A stretch of DNA of 64,000 bases, taken from contig JADBKR010000007.1 in the NCBI GenBank assembly GCA_014896295.1, positions 513,450-577,449 of the forward strand. Reading direction: 5' to 3'. A program made the translations under genes and the position numbers. Numbering within the stretch: position 1 is the stretch's first letter; the number at the start of each line of letters is the position of its first letter. Positions 28,914 through 37,817 of this stretch are shown piece after piece. The DNA comes from Limnochordaceae bacterium (lineage in GTDB: Bacteria > Bacillota > Limnochordia > Limnochordales > Geochordaceae). Below the pieces are notes generated by a model. It made no database searches. It was not told where the DNA came from and saw only the letters and a program-made list of their open reading frames with translations.

Positions 28914-29222
28914 TCACCAAAAGCCCAGGAGGGCTCTTGCCTCTTCGCTCATCTTGTCCGGCGTCCACGGCGGATCCCAGACGAGCTCCACCTCGACGCT
29001 CTCCACACCCGGGATCTGGCGGACCGCCTGGTTGACCATCTCGTTGACCATGAACGACAGCGGGCATCCGATGGCCGTCAGGGTCATGCGGATGTGCACC
29101 TTGCCGTCCTGGACGTCGATGCCGTAGACGAGCCCGAGGTCGACGATGTTGAGGCCCAGCTCGGGGTCGACGACCTGGCGCAGGGCCTCCCGCACGACCT
29201 CTTCGGTGACCGGCTCTGCCAA
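28914..29222 (-). CDS. MIP18/DUF59 iron-sulfur assembly factor (SufT/PaaD-like)
   Basis: 102-residue single-domain protein of the metal-sulfur-cluster maturation family. It has EEVVREALRQVVDPELGLNIVDLGLVYGI, the conserved Cys in LTAIGCPLSFMV and the C-terminal VELVWDPPWTPDKMSEEAR. Family members help assemble or deliver Fe-S clusters. No other suf genes are in the window. TTG start at 29222 with GGTGAGG just upstream. It may share a transcript with ppa. Confidence 0.9.
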   Translation of the reverse strand: MAEPVTEEVVREALRQVVDPELGLNIVDLGLVYGIDVQDGKVHIRMTLTAIGCPLSFMVNEMVNQAVRQIPGVESVEVELVWDPPWTPDKMSEEARALLGFW

Positions 29223-29341
29223 CGCCCCTCACCACCCGTCCGAAAGCCGCGATGCCCGTCCTTTTGTGCAAGGGTGCTGCGTTATTATATCTCGCCCGGT
29301 ATCTCCCGACGGCGCCAGATGGGTCCAGGGAAGGTGATGGC

Positions 29342-29791
29342 GTGGGCGAGTCGTTGCTCTTGTTGACGCTGGCCGCGGCCGGGCTTCTCGGGGGTAACGA
29401 CGCGGTGGGGATCGCCGCCCTCGTCGCGCTCGGCGTGCGGGCCGTGGGCTCCGCCCCCCTGCTGGAAGGTACGGCCCACCACAGCCTGCACCTCGGGATC
29501 CTCTTCCTGGTACTCAGCCTCCTGCTCAACGCGCTCAGCACGGGCCAGCAAGCCCTGACGCTCTTCTCCCGGATGGTGGGCACGCCGGCAGGGCTTCTCA
29601 GCCTCGTCGTCGGCTTCTACTCCACCCGCATGGCCGCCGACGGGATCACGCTCATGCAGCGCCAGCCCGAAGCCCTCCTGGGGCTCGTGATGGGATCCCT
29701 GATCGGGGTCTGGGTGCTCGGCGGGGTGCCGGTAGGACCGCTCGTGGCCGCGGGGATCGTGCAGCTTCTGCTGCGCGTGTGGCCACGGTGA
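29342..29791 (+). CDS. DUF441-family membrane protein (YeaL-like)
   Basis: 149 residues, four membrane helices, matching the length and motif order of DUF441: an N-terminal LTLAAAGLLGGNDAVGIAALVAL, LGILFLVLSLL, GLLSLVVGFYSTRMAADGITLM and LLGLVMGSLIGVWVLGGVPVGPLVAAG. GTG at 29342 with AAGGTGA upstream is preferred over the longer ATG at 29252, which would lack the family pattern. Function unknown. AT-rich sequence around 29281-29291 could hold its -10 box. Confidence 0.85.
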   Translation: MGESLLLLTLAAAGLLGGNDAVGIAALVALGVRAVGSAPLLEGTAHHSLHLGILFLVLSLLLNALSTGQQALTLFSRMVGTPAGLLSLVVGFYSTRMAADGITLMQRQPEALLGLVMGSLIGVWVLGGVPVGPLVAAGIVQLLLRVWPR

Positions 29792-29860
29792 ACGAACGCG
29801 TTCGGCCGGTCCGGAGAAGGGCCGCACGGTTTCGATTGCTCGCCGGCGTTGGACTTGCTG

Positions 29861-29889
29861 TTGACGGTCGCGAGACTCTTCCATATAAT
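29861..29889 (+). promoter_or_regulatory. Strong sigma-A-type promoter of abrB
   Basis: TTGACG (29861-29866), exactly 17 bases, TATAAT (29884-29889). The abrB start codon lies 49 bases past the -10 box. Confidence 0.85.
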
Positions 29890-29937
29890 GCAACCGGGCT
29901 GGAAGAGATAGGAATCCGCGGAAGGGGGCGACAGGCG

Positions 29938-30183
29938 ATGAAATCGACCGGTATCGTGCGCAAGGTCGACGAGCTGGGGCGCGTGGTCATCCCCATCGAA
30001 TTGCGCCGCACGCTACAGATCAACGAGAAGGATGCCCTCGAGATCTACGTCGACGGCGAAAAGATCATTCTCAAGAAGTACGAGCCGGCGTGCATCTTCT
30101 GTGGCAACGCCGATGATCTGCGGCGGTTCCACGAGAAAAACATCTGTTCCGCCTGCTTGAGCGAACTGCGCAAGGTCTCCTGA
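29938..30183 (+). CDS. abrB: AbrB/SpoVT-type transition-state regulator
   Basis: 81-residue DNA-binding protein. The N-terminal swapped-hairpin domain (MKSTGIVRKVDELGRVVIPIELRRTL, then EKDALEIYVDGEKIILKKY) is nearly the textbook AbrB sequence. The C-terminus is a small Cys-rich zinc module (CIFCGNADD...NICSACLSEL) instead of the Bacillus multimerisation tail, as in clostridial homologs. AbrB represses stationary-phase genes in Bacillus; here targets are unknown. ATG 29938 is the obvious start. In Bacillus the gene is next to rsmI and metS; in this window gltB separates it from rsmI. Confidence 0.94.
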   Translation: MKSTGIVRKVDELGRVVIPIELRRTLQINEKDALEIYVDGEKIILKKYEPACIFCGNADDLRRFHEKNICSACLSELRKVS

Positions 30184-30212
30184 GGACGGCCAGCACCGAC
30201 CCGATTGCCCCG

Positions 30213-30265
30213 GATGCCGGGAGCGACGCCCCCGCAAAGCGCGGGCGGCCTCCGCTCCCGGCATC
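30213..30265. terminator. Long hairpin between convergent abrB and gltB
   Basis: Arms GATGCCGGGAGCG (30213-30225) and its exact complement (30253-30265), with a smaller GC stem inside the loop. No T run; probable bidirectional terminator. Confidence 0.7.
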
Positions 30266-30270
30266 GCGTC

Positions 30271-33200
30271 TTACTCGGTCGAGAACCGAACGTCCACCTG
30301 TTCCCCCACCGGACGTACCGCCACGAACTGCTCCCGGCAAGAGCGGGCCAGGCGGTCCACCTCCATCGCCTCGTCTACCTGGCCGCTTGCCCGCAACAGC
30401 TCGGCGTACTCGCCGAGCAGCTCCCGGATGTCCCGCTCCCCGGTATCGTCGATCGGCCCGAGCTGGACCCGGGCGCCCTTGGCAATGCGCCGGCGCAGCG
30501 CGTACTCGTCGAGGCCGATCTGAGGCGCCAGGCGCAGGTAGACCACGCCGCCGGTCATGCCCGAACAGATCCACGGGCCCGGATCCCCCAGTACCACGGC
30601 CCGCCCGTTGGTCATGTACTCGAAGGCGAACCCCTTGAGCTGGGCCGTGCTGGCCGCGCTCGCCCGCGAGTCGTCCAGGGGCACCCTCGGCATCGCTCCG
30701 AACACCACGTCGGCGCCGGAGAGGCGGATGGCGGCCCGGGAGTCGGCCTCACCCTGCACGAAGAAGCGGCCTCGCTGGGCGCCGTAGGCAAAGCTCTTGC
30801 CCACGCATCCGTTGACCCGCCGGCCGCCGGCCCCGACCCCCTTCAGCACCACGAGCCTGCCCCCGAGCGCGCACTTGCCCGCTCCGTCCTGCGCCCCTCC
30901 CTCGATGGTCACGTCCACGCCCTCCGTGTTGAACGCAGCGGCGCCGTTGCCCACCGACGCGGCGCCCCGCACGGTGATGCGGGCCCCGCTCTGGTGCCAG
31001 CCGTTGGCCCGCCCTTCGAGGCCGAGCCGCAGGCGGGCCAGCTGGCCGGCCACCGGGGTCGCCAGGACCCGGTCGGAGCATGCTGCCCGGTCGGTCTCCC
31101 ACTCGACCCGGTGGTCGCCCGCCAGCAGCCGCTCCCGGACCGCCACCGCTTGTTCCACCACCAAGGGGGAGCCGGCCGGCAGGCTGAGGCGCCCGGGTTC
31201 CGGGCGTTCGTTCGCGGCGGCGAGCGGCTGCGGCACGCTCACGCAAGCATGGGCGACCGGCGCCCAGACCGCAGGCCGGAGGAGCTCCGAGAGGTCGACC
31301 CGGGAGTGGAGCGCCACCTGTTCGAGCAGGTCGACTCTGCCCACCAGGTCCTGCGTGCGCCGGGCCCCCAGCTCCCGGGTCAGCGTGGCCAGCTCCTCCC
31401 CCATCTGCTCCAGCAGCGAGGCCAGCTGCGCCGCGGCCCGCTCCTCGTCGCGAGGCACGAAGTGCTTGAGGCCCCGCTCCAGCGCTTCCCGCTCCTCCTC
31501 GATCTGCGTGGCGATGCCCACATGACACGTGTCGAGCTGGCAGCCCCGACAGATGGTGCATCCGATGGCCACCATGGCGAGCGTGCCGAAGCCGACCCGG
31601 TTGGCGCCCAGGAGGATACTCTTCATGGCGTCCAGCGCGCTCTTCATGCCTCCGTCGGCCCAGATCTCGACCTGGTGGCGCAGTCCCGAAGCGACCAGGG
31701 CCCTGTGGGCTTCTGCGATGCCGATCTCGGCCGGCAGGCCCACGTGGCGGATGGCGTGCCGGCGGGCGGCACCGGTGCCGCCGTCGAAGCCGCTGAGGTT
31801 GATGACGTCGGCCCCCGCCTTGGCGATGCCCACCGCAATGGTGCCGATCCCCGGCACCACGGGCACCTTGACGGCGATCCGGGAGGCCGGGCTCACCGTC
31901 CGCAGTTCGTGGATGAGCTGGGCCAGGTCCTCGATGGAGTAAATGTCGTGATTGTTGGAGGGAGAGATGAGGTCGACCCCTGCCCGGGCGTTGCGAGCCC
32001 GAGCCACCTTGGCCGACACCTTGCGCCCCGGCAGGTGCCCGCCCTCGCCCGGCTTGGCCCCCTGCCCGATCTTGATCTCGATGACCCAGGCGCCGTTGAG
32101 CATCTCGGCGTGAACGCCGAAACGGCCCGACGCCACCTGGATGCCGCGGTGGCGAGGCCAGCGGCCCACCAGGTCCGGAATCTCGCCGCCCTCGCCGTTG
32201 AGGCAGACGATGTTGGCCCGCACCGCGGCCTCGAGGTACGCGCGGTAAGCCCGCTCCCCCTGCGACCCGAACGACATGGAGCTGATCACGAAAGGCAGCG
32301 AGTGTTCTCCGACGGAAAGGTCGACCGGCCCCTCGATCGGGCGTCCCGAAGGGCGCAGAGCGAGCAGATGGCGCAGGGCCACCGGATGGGCTCGTTCGAG
32401 CTCTTCCATCTGGCGGGCGGCCGCCGCGTACGGGATGGCGCCTTCCGCAGCCTGGGCCAGCGCCTTCCAGATGCGAGGCCAGTAGTGGAACGGCCGCACC
32501 AGACGGGGTTCGGAGCCCCCCTCCCCGGTGGCGAGGGCCCGTCGCCGCTCCGTCGACTGCTCCAGTTCCTGGAACCCCACGCCCGCCCCGTCCGAGGCAG
32601 CGTATGCCTCGACCTCGAGCAACGCTGCCAGCTCCGGCTTCAGCCCGATGCACGAGAAAAGGCGCGCGTAGCCCCGGATCTCGTGAATGCCCAGGGTGGA
32701 GATCACCTTCTCCATCCCTTTGTGCAGGGCCGAGAGGAGGTGGGCCACGCCCTGCTCGGCGCTCTGGCCCGCGGCCGCGGCGCTGCGGGCGGCCAGCTCC
32801 ACCATCATCCACGGCACGACCACGTCCGCGCCCAGGCCGAGGGCCAGCATGACGTCGTGAAGGTTGCGCAACGCTCCGCTGCGCACGACGATGCCGGCCC
32901 GCCGGCGCAAGCCCGCCGCCTGGCGTAGCGCCCGATCCACGAAGGCGACGACCAGGTGGGGATCCATCCATGTGCCCGCCTCGTCCTCGAAGACCCCGCC
33001 GTCGTCCAGCACCACCAGGGCGCTGCCGGAAGAGACCGCTTCGGACGCCTGCCGGGCCGTGCGGTGCAAGGCCGCCACCGTGGTCTCGCCCCGCCGCCGG
33101 CGCACGGGCACCACCGTCGCACAAAGCCCGGCCACGAGGTCAGGCCACGCCAGCGTCTCGAAAGAGGCCGCCACCCGGCGGGCGCTCTCCAGGTCAAGGG

Positions 33201-34986
33201 CACTCCCCTGGGGAGCGCCGCCCACGCAGACGGGAAGCAGCAGCTCGATGGCTCCCGGACGGGCCGCCATGTCGCCATGGCCCCCTGCCGGCTTGAGAGC
33301 CGGCCTGCGCCCCACCACGACCCGCGTCGAAAAGTGTTCGATCTCCCGATCCCGGTCGATGGCCGGGTTGGTCACCACGGCCACGGTCTCTTTGAAGTAG
33401 TCGGCCAGGTTGTGCAGTTCAGGGGAGAGGGCAGCCAGCGGGGCGTCGTACCCGAGGGAGCCGATGGGCTCAGCGCCGCTCCTGGCCATGTCTTCCAGGA
33501 TCTTGACGTCGTCCGCCTGCCACGCCCACGCCGCCATCAACCGTTGGAGCACGCCTTCCTCGACCGGCCCGGGCTCGGAGCCGGAGCCGGCCGGCGAGGC
33601 AAACGCCCTGGCGGGCGAGATCCACCGGGCAAAGCCGCCAACAGCTCCAATTCGCCGCTTCCAGCGTTCCACGACCCACTCCTGCAGGTAGGGGTAGGCG
33701 AGCACCCGCGCGCCGCCCGGCTGCAGCAACACCGCCATCTTCTCCCCCGGGCCGAGGGGCTTGGGGTCCGCCACGAGCTCCCGCGTCGGTACGACCCCGG
33801 GCTCCGACGAGAAGACCACGACGTCTTGAGCCGGCACGTACCACAGCGGGCGAAGACCCAGGGCATCGGCCGCCATCACGGCCATGTCCCGGTGCCGGGC
33901 GAAGATGGCGGCCGGCCCTTGGGCAAAGGGACCCCAGGCCTGGCGCAGGTACATGTAGTACTCCTGCCACTCGGCCGGATACCGCTTGATCTCGTTGAGA
34001 ATGGGCGGGAAAAGGATTTCCAGGGTCTCCATCAGCGAATAGCCCATCCGGTGGAGCATCGCGTCGGCCGTACGGTTGAGGTTTTGGGAATCGCTCCCGC
34101 CCGGGATCGTGGGGATGCCGACCTGCTCCGCCTCCATCACCAGGCGCCGGATCGTGTTGATCTCCCCGTTGTGCGCGAGCACGGTGAACGGTTGCGCCCG
34201 ATCGAAGGTCGGCATGGTGTTGGTGGAGTACCGGTTGTGGCCGATGGCCGCCCTCGTGGCGAAGGCCGGGTCCTGCAAGTCCGGGTAGAAGGCCTGCAGA
34301 TGCCCCACGTCACCCAGTACCTTGTAAACGACCGTGTGGGCGCTCATGGAGACGACGTGGACCGACTCGAACGCCTGCTCGAGCTCCAGCGACGACTCGA
34401 ACAGGCGGCTGCCCACCAGGGCCGACAGCCGCCGCTGGGCCGACCCCAGCGTCCCGTCCCCCTCGAACGGGAGCAAGCCCGGGCGCCACCACCCGTCGAC
34501 CCCCGGGGGGTCGACCATCAGGGCCAGCTGCCAGAACGCAGGCGCCTGCCTCCGCCCCCGGGGTCCCAGCGCCTCGACGACGGCATGGTCGAGGCACGAC
34601 GCGAGCAGGCGGATGCCGCGCCGGGCCAGGAAATGGCGTATCCGCTCGAGGAGATCAGAGGAAGGAGACGAGACGAACAGATGGGCAACGGCAAAGGAAG
34701 GGTGCCGGGCCAGCTCCGGGTCGAGGCCGGCCTCTTCCAACCGCCCGGCCCACAGAACCCGCGGGATGTCCGTCTGGATGCCGCAGCCGTCCCCCTCCCC
34801 CTCGACCGACCCGGACCGGTGGGCCAGCCGGCCGAGATAGGTCAGGACCCGTTCGAGGACCGCCCGATCGGGGCGGGCGTCCCTGGAGAAGACCGCGGCC
34901 AGCCCACAATTCCCGTGCTCGTAGTGGCGGGCGTATTCGGCCGGGGCAGCTCCCGCCTGGCGCAGGGGCCACTGGGTCACGGCCAT
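30271..34986 (-). CDS. gltB: Glutamate synthase large subunit
   Basis: 1571-residue enzyme making glutamate from glutamine and 2-oxoglutarate. Domains in order: class II glutaminase with Cys27 after a short propeptide (HGNCGLAAVF), including IGHNRYSTNT and AHNGEINT; central domain; FMN-binding synthase barrel with SMSFGSQGERAY, GEGGEIPDLVGRWPRH, KPGEGGHLPG, SPSNNHDIYSIEDL and GFDGGTGAARRHA; [3Fe-4S] loop CTICRGCQLDTCHVG; C-terminal GXGXG beta-helix (NGCVGKSFAYGA). ATG 34986 sits after GAGAAGG; a longer frame to 35094 has no support. There is no adjacent small subunit; the oxidoreductase at 2412-3878 could supply it. A promoter at 35181-35209 leaves a leader of about 190 bases. Confidence 0.95.
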   Translation of the reverse strand: MAVTQWPLRQAGAAPAEYARHYEHGNCGLAAVFSRDARPDRAVLERVLTYLGRLAHRSGSVEGEGDGCGIQTDIPRVLWAGRLEEAGLDPELARHPSFAVAHLFVSSPSSDLLERIRHFLARRGIRLLASCLDHAVVEALGPRGRRQAPAFWQLALMVDPPGVDGWWRPGLLPFEGDGTLGSAQRRLSALVGSRLFESSLELEQAFESVHVVSMSAHTVVYKVLGDVGHLQAFYPDLQDPAFATRAAIGHNRYSTNTMPTFDRAQPFTVLAHNGEINTIRRLVMEAEQVGIPTIPGGSDSQNLNRTADAMLHRMGYSLMETLEILFPPILNEIKRYPAEWQEYYMYLRQAWGPFAQGPAAIFARHRDMAVMAADALGLRPLWYVPAQDVVVFSSEPGVVPTRELVADPKPLGPGEKMAVLLQPGGARVLAYPYLQEWVVERWKRRIGAVGGFARWISPARAFASPAGSGSEPGPVEEGVLQRLMAAWAWQADDVKILEDMARSGAEPIGSLGYDAPLAALSPELHNLADYFKETVAVVTNPAIDRDREIEHFSTRVVVGRRPALKPAGGHGDMAARPGAIELLLPVCVGGAPQGSALDLESARRVAASFETLAWPDLVAGLCATVVPVRRRRGETTVAALHRTARQASEAVSSGSALVVLDDGGVFEDEAGTWMDPHLVVAFVDRALRQAAGLRRRAGIVVRSGALRNLHDVMLALGLGADVVVPWMMVELAARSAAAAGQSAEQGVAHLLSALHKGMEKVISTLGIHEIRGYARLFSCIGLKPELAALLEVEAYAASDGAGVGFQELEQSTERRRALATGEGGSEPRLVRPFHYWPRIWKALAQAAEGAIPYAAAARQMEELERAHPVALRHLLALRPSGRPIEGPVDLSVGEHSLPFVISSMSFGSQGERAYRAYLEAAVRANIVCLNGEGGEIPDLVGRWPRHRGIQVASGRFGVHAEMLNGAWVIEIKIGQGAKPGEGGHLPGRKVSAKVARARNARAGVDLISPSNNHDIYSIEDLAQLIHELRTVSPASRIAVKVPVVPGIGTIAVGIAKAGADVINLSGFDGGTGAARRHAIRHVGLPAEIGIAEAHRALVASGLRHQVEIWADGGMKSALDAMKSILLGANRVGFGTLAMVAIGCTICRGCQLDTCHVGIATQIEEEREALERGLKHFVPRDEERAAAQLASLLEQMGEELATLTRELGARRTQDLVGRVDLLEQVALHSRVDLSELLRPAVWAPVAHACVSVPQPLAAANERPEPGRLSLPAGSPLVVEQAVAVRERLLAGDHRVEWETDRAACSDRVLATPVAGQLARLRLGLEGRANGWHQSGARITVRGAASVGNGAAAFNTEGVDVTIEGGAQDGAGKCALGGRLVVLKGVGAGGRRVNGCVGKSFAYGAQRGRFFVQGEADSRAAIRLSGADVVFGAMPRVPLDDSRASAASTAQLKGFAFEYMTNGRAVVLGDPGPWICSGMTGGVVYLRLAPQIGLDEYALRRRIAKGARVQLGPIDDTGERDIRELLGEYAELLRASGQVDEAMEVDRLARSCREQFVAVRPVGEQVDVRFSTE

Positions 34987-35180
34987 CACCTTCTCCGGCC
35001 GGGCCGTACCCGTACAGAGGGAGAGGCCTTCGGCAACGGCGCGTGGGTCAAGACGAAAACCGGCGGGACGCTCTCTGACCCGCCCCACCGACACGCATGT
35101 CCGGGCCCGGCGCCTGCTCTACTCCGTCTCCCGCCCGTCGCGGGCCGTTCCCGGGTGGCTGCAAGTAGTTTTGGGGGTCA

Positions 35181-35209
35181 TTCTAGCAGGCGCTCGCGGC
35201 AGGCACAAC
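35181..35209 (-). promoter_or_regulatory. Candidate promoter of gltB
   Basis: On the minus strand TTGTGC (35209-35204), 17 bases, TAGAAT (35186-35181). It begins ten bases past the rsmI stop, so gltB has its own start despite following the rsmI operon. Confidence 0.65.
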
Positions 35210-35218
35210 GGGTGCGAC

Positions 35219-35941
35219 TCATGTATACTGGATGTTTTTAGTGCCCTCGCAGTGCAAAAGCGCGGGCGGAGGGCCCACCACGATGGTGCACTCGCCCAGG
35301 GGCGGCGGCTCCGCTTGCTCGAAGCGCCGGGCGAGCTCGACCAGGCTTCCCCGGACGACCTCTTCGTGGACCTTGGTCAGCTCTCGCGCACAGGCGGCCG
35401 GGCGCGCCCCCAGTATCTCTGCCATCGCCTGCAGGCTCGCCGCCAGACGGTGAGGAGCCTCGAAGAAGACGAGGGTGCCGGGGAGGTCCCGCAACGCCTC
35501 CAGCCGCTCTCGCCGGCGCTTGGGCTGGCGAGGCAAGAACCCCTCGAACCAGAAGCGCTGCCCCGGTAGCCCCGAGACCGCCAGAGCCGAGACCACGGCC
35601 GACGGACCGGGCACCACCCGCACGGCGATCCCGGAGGCGGCCGCCTCCCGCACCAGCTCCCAACCCGGGTCCGAGACGACCGGCATTCCGGCGTCGGTCA
35701 CGAGAGCGAGCTGAAGCCCCTCCTGCAGCTTTTGCAGCAACAACGGCAGGCGATGGGCGGCGTTGTGCTCGTGGTAGCTGACCAGCCGCTTGCGGATGCC
35801 GAGGTGGTTGAGCAGCTTGAGAGCGCGGCGGGTATCCTCGCATGCCACCAGGTCGACCGCCTTGAGGGTCTCGACGAGGCGCAACGAGACGTCCTGCAGA
35901 TTGCCGATGGGGGTCCCGCAGACCCACAGGATCCCGCTCAA
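35219..35941 (-). CDS. rsmI: 16S rRNA (cytidine-2'-O)-methyltransferase RsmI, short C-terminus
   Basis: Modifies C1402 of 16S rRNA. The SAM-methylase core is complete over about 225 residues: ILWVCGTPIGNLQDVSLR, VACEDTRRALKLLNHLGI, LVSYHEHN, VTDAGMPVVSDPG, VVPGPSAVVSALAVSGL, FEGFLPRQPKRR and LVFFEAPHRL...ACARELTKVHEEVVRG. The product stops at 240 residues, lacking the C-terminal domain present in the roughly 286-residue E. coli enzyme. TTG start at 35941 overlaps the end of the YaaT gene by four bases. Confidence 0.92.
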   Translation of the reverse strand: MSGILWVCGTPIGNLQDVSLRLVETLKAVDLVACEDTRRALKLLNHLGIRKRLVSYHEHNAAHRLPLLLQKLQEGLQLALVTDAGMPVVSDPGWELVREAAASGIAVRVVPGPSAVVSALAVSGLPGQRFWFEGFLPRQPKRRRERLEALRDLPGTLVFFEAPHRLAASLQAMAEILGARPAACARELTKVHEEVVRGSLVELARRFEQAEPPPLGECTIVVGPPPALLHCEGTKNIQYT

Positions 35942-36825
35942 GCGGCCGAAGGCCTCCGGTGACGCCTGCGCCGGCGCGGCCGCCTCCGGGTGGCCCCTTC
36001 CGCCGCCGGCGACGCGGCCGCCGGGCCGTCGGGGTCAGCGGATTCGCCCGGTGCCAGGCCCGGCGCTTGGCCATCGCCGCCACGCCCGTTGAGCGGGCAG
36101 CCGGCAGGGCGGGCCGTGCCGTCGGCGCCCGTGGCCGCGGTGGCCACCGCTGCCGGCACGCGATCGAGCTCGTAGGCGAGGCAGCACATCAGGCGCCCGC
36201 ACAGGCCCGAGAGCTTCTCCGGGTTGAGGGGAAGGCCCTGGTCCTTGGCCATGCGGATGGTGACGGGCCGGAACTCCGAAAGGAAGGAGGCGCAGCAAAC
36301 GGGCCGCCCGCACGGCCCGATCCCCCCGACCATCCGCGCGACGTCCCGGGCGCCGACCTGCCGCAAGTCGATCCGGGTGTGGAAGGTCGAAGCGAGATCC
36401 CGCACCAGCTCGCGAAAATCCACCCGCTCCGGAGCCGTGAAGTAGAAGGTGAGACGGGATCCGTCGAAACCGTACTCCGCGTCGACGATCCGCATGGGCA
36501 GGTGGTGCTGCTCCACCTTCTCCATCCCGAGGGCGAAAGCTTGCTGCTCCTTCTGCTGCCACTGGTCCCGCTGCGCGAGATCGGTCTCGGTCGCCAGGCG
36601 GAGCACGGGACGAAGGGGCCACACGACCTTCTCCGCAACCACTTCCCGGGGCTCGACCACGACCTGCCCCGTTTCGAGCCCCCTCTGGGTTTCCACCACG
36701 ACCCACGCCCCGCGGGTCAGGGGCAAATCCCGGGGGTCGAAGTAGTAGACCCGGCCGGCGCGGCCCAACCGCACCGCTACGACGCGGACCGGTCCCCGCA
36801 GCTCGCCCGGCGCAGCACCATCCAC
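35938..36825 (-). CDS. yaaT: PSP1/YaaT stage-0-sporulation-type protein
   Basis: About 295 residues. In Bacillus YaaT (RicT) forms a complex with YlbF and YmcA that carries Fe-S clusters and promotes phosphorelay and RNA processing. The PSP1 domain is clear: GRAGRVYYFDPRDLPLTRGAWVVVET, MRIVDAEYGFDGSRLTFYFTAPERVDFRELVRDLA, and the Cys pairs GPCGRPVCCASFL and GLCGRLMCCLAYEL. A Pro/Arg-rich tail follows. The start is uncertain: GTG at 36825 keeps the family's first strand but lacks a ribosome site and overlaps holB, while GTG at 36774 begins right after holB. Confidence 0.9.
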   Translation of the reverse strand: MDGAAPGELRGPVRVVAVRLGRAGRVYYFDPRDLPLTRGAWVVVETQRGLETGQVVVEPREVVAEKVVWPLRPVLRLATETDLAQRDQWQQKEQQAFALGMEKVEQHHLPMRIVDAEYGFDGSRLTFYFTAPERVDFRELVRDLASTFHTRIDLRQVGARDVARMVGGIGPCGRPVCCASFLSEFRPVTIRMAKDQGLPLNPEKLSGLCGRLMCCLAYELDRVPAAVATAATGADGTARPAGCPLNGRGGDGQAPGLAPGESADPDGPAAASPAAEGATRRRPRRRRRHRRPSAA

Positions 36826-37817
36826 GCCCAGTTGAGCGTCAGCCGGCGGCTCGTGTACCGGGCGATCATCTCCCTCGCCCGGATCAAGGTCCGGAGTCCC
36901 TCCACAGCTTCCACCGGGCGGATCCGGCGGAGCAGCGCCTCCATCTCCTGATCGCCGGTCACGATGTCCGGTTGCTTCCCACCAAAGACCCACGCCGCCA
37001 CATCCCGCCACAACCATATCATTGCAGCAAGGTTCTCGTCCACTTCGCCAGGATCGCCCCCTTCCAGCTCACGGGTCAACCGGTCGACCCGGGCCGGCGG
37101 CTGGACCAGGGCCTGGCGCAACCAGTCGACCGCGGTTTGGCGCCGCCGCAGCGCTCCCTCCCAGCCTTCCATGGCCCAGCCCGGCCGTCCGGCCGATGCC
37201 AGGGCCCGGCGCCTGGCCTCTTCGGGGGCCAATCCGAGCCGCTCTTCGAGCGTCCTTGCGATGAGGGAGCGATCGACCGGTCCGAGGTAGAAAGGCAGGC
37301 AACGGGAGCGGATGGTCTCAGGCAGGGCGTCGACCTCTTCGGCCAGCAAGAAGAGCACCGTCTGGCCTGGCGGCTCTTCCAGGGACTTGAGGAAAGCGTT
37401 GGCCGCTTCGAGCGTGAGCCGGTCGGCCCGCTCCAGCGCCGCCACGGTCCACGCCCCCCGCTGTGGGGAAAGGCTCAGGCGCATCCGCAGATCCCGTATC
37501 TGCTGAATGGTGATGTTGCCGGCCTCCGTGGAGGGGGCCACCCACACGACGTCCGGATGACGGCCCCGGGCGACCGCCTGGCATGCGTCGCAGCCCCCGC
37601 ATGCCTCCCCGTCTTCGTCCGGCGTCTCGCAGAGCAGGGCGGCCCCCACGGCCCTGGCCAGCGTCGCTTTCCCCACCCCGCGGGGGCCGTGGAGCAGGTA
37701 GGCCCCGCCGATGCGGCCACCTTGGATCGCGCGGCGAAACCACCCGACCGCCCGTGCATGCCCCACGATCGCAGACCACCGAACCGGCGCGGCAGGCGAC
37801 GGCGCGTCAGCGGACAA
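36777..37817 (-). CDS. holB: DNA polymerase III delta-prime subunit
   Basis: 346-residue clamp-loader subunit. AAA+ motifs: Walker A GPRGVGKATLA, the four-Cys zinc module C-x11-C-x2-C-x2-C (CETPDEDGEACGGCDAC), the SRC-like RSRCLPF sensor, and the Walker B region VAALERADRLTLEAANAFLKSLEEPP with the usual Asp replaced, as in delta-prime proteins. C-terminal collar helices follow. TTG start at 37817 overlaps yaaR by 11 bases; the gene sits in the conserved tmk-darA-yaaR-holB-yaaT order. Confidence 0.92.
   Translation of the reverse strand: MSADAPSPAAPVRWSAIVGHARAVGWFRRAIQGGRIGGAYLLHGPRGVGKATLARAVGAALLCETPDEDGEACGGCDACQAVARGRHPDVVWVAPSTEAGNITIQQIRDLRMRLSLSPQRGAWTVAALERADRLTLEAANAFLKSLEEPPGQTVLFLLAEEVDALPETIRSRCLPFYLGPVDRSLIARTLEERLGLAPEEARRRALASAGRPGWAMEGWEGALRRRQTAVDWLRQALVQPPARVDRLTRELEGGDPGEVDENLAAMIWLWRDVAAWVFGGKQPDIVTGDQEMEALLRRIRPVEAVEGLRTLIRAREMIARYTSRRLTLNWAWMVLRRASCGDRSAS

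Noticed and set aside
32956..35241. Very long plus-strand frame opposite gltB
   Set aside because: It is the GC-rich antisense of the conserved gltB coding sequence.
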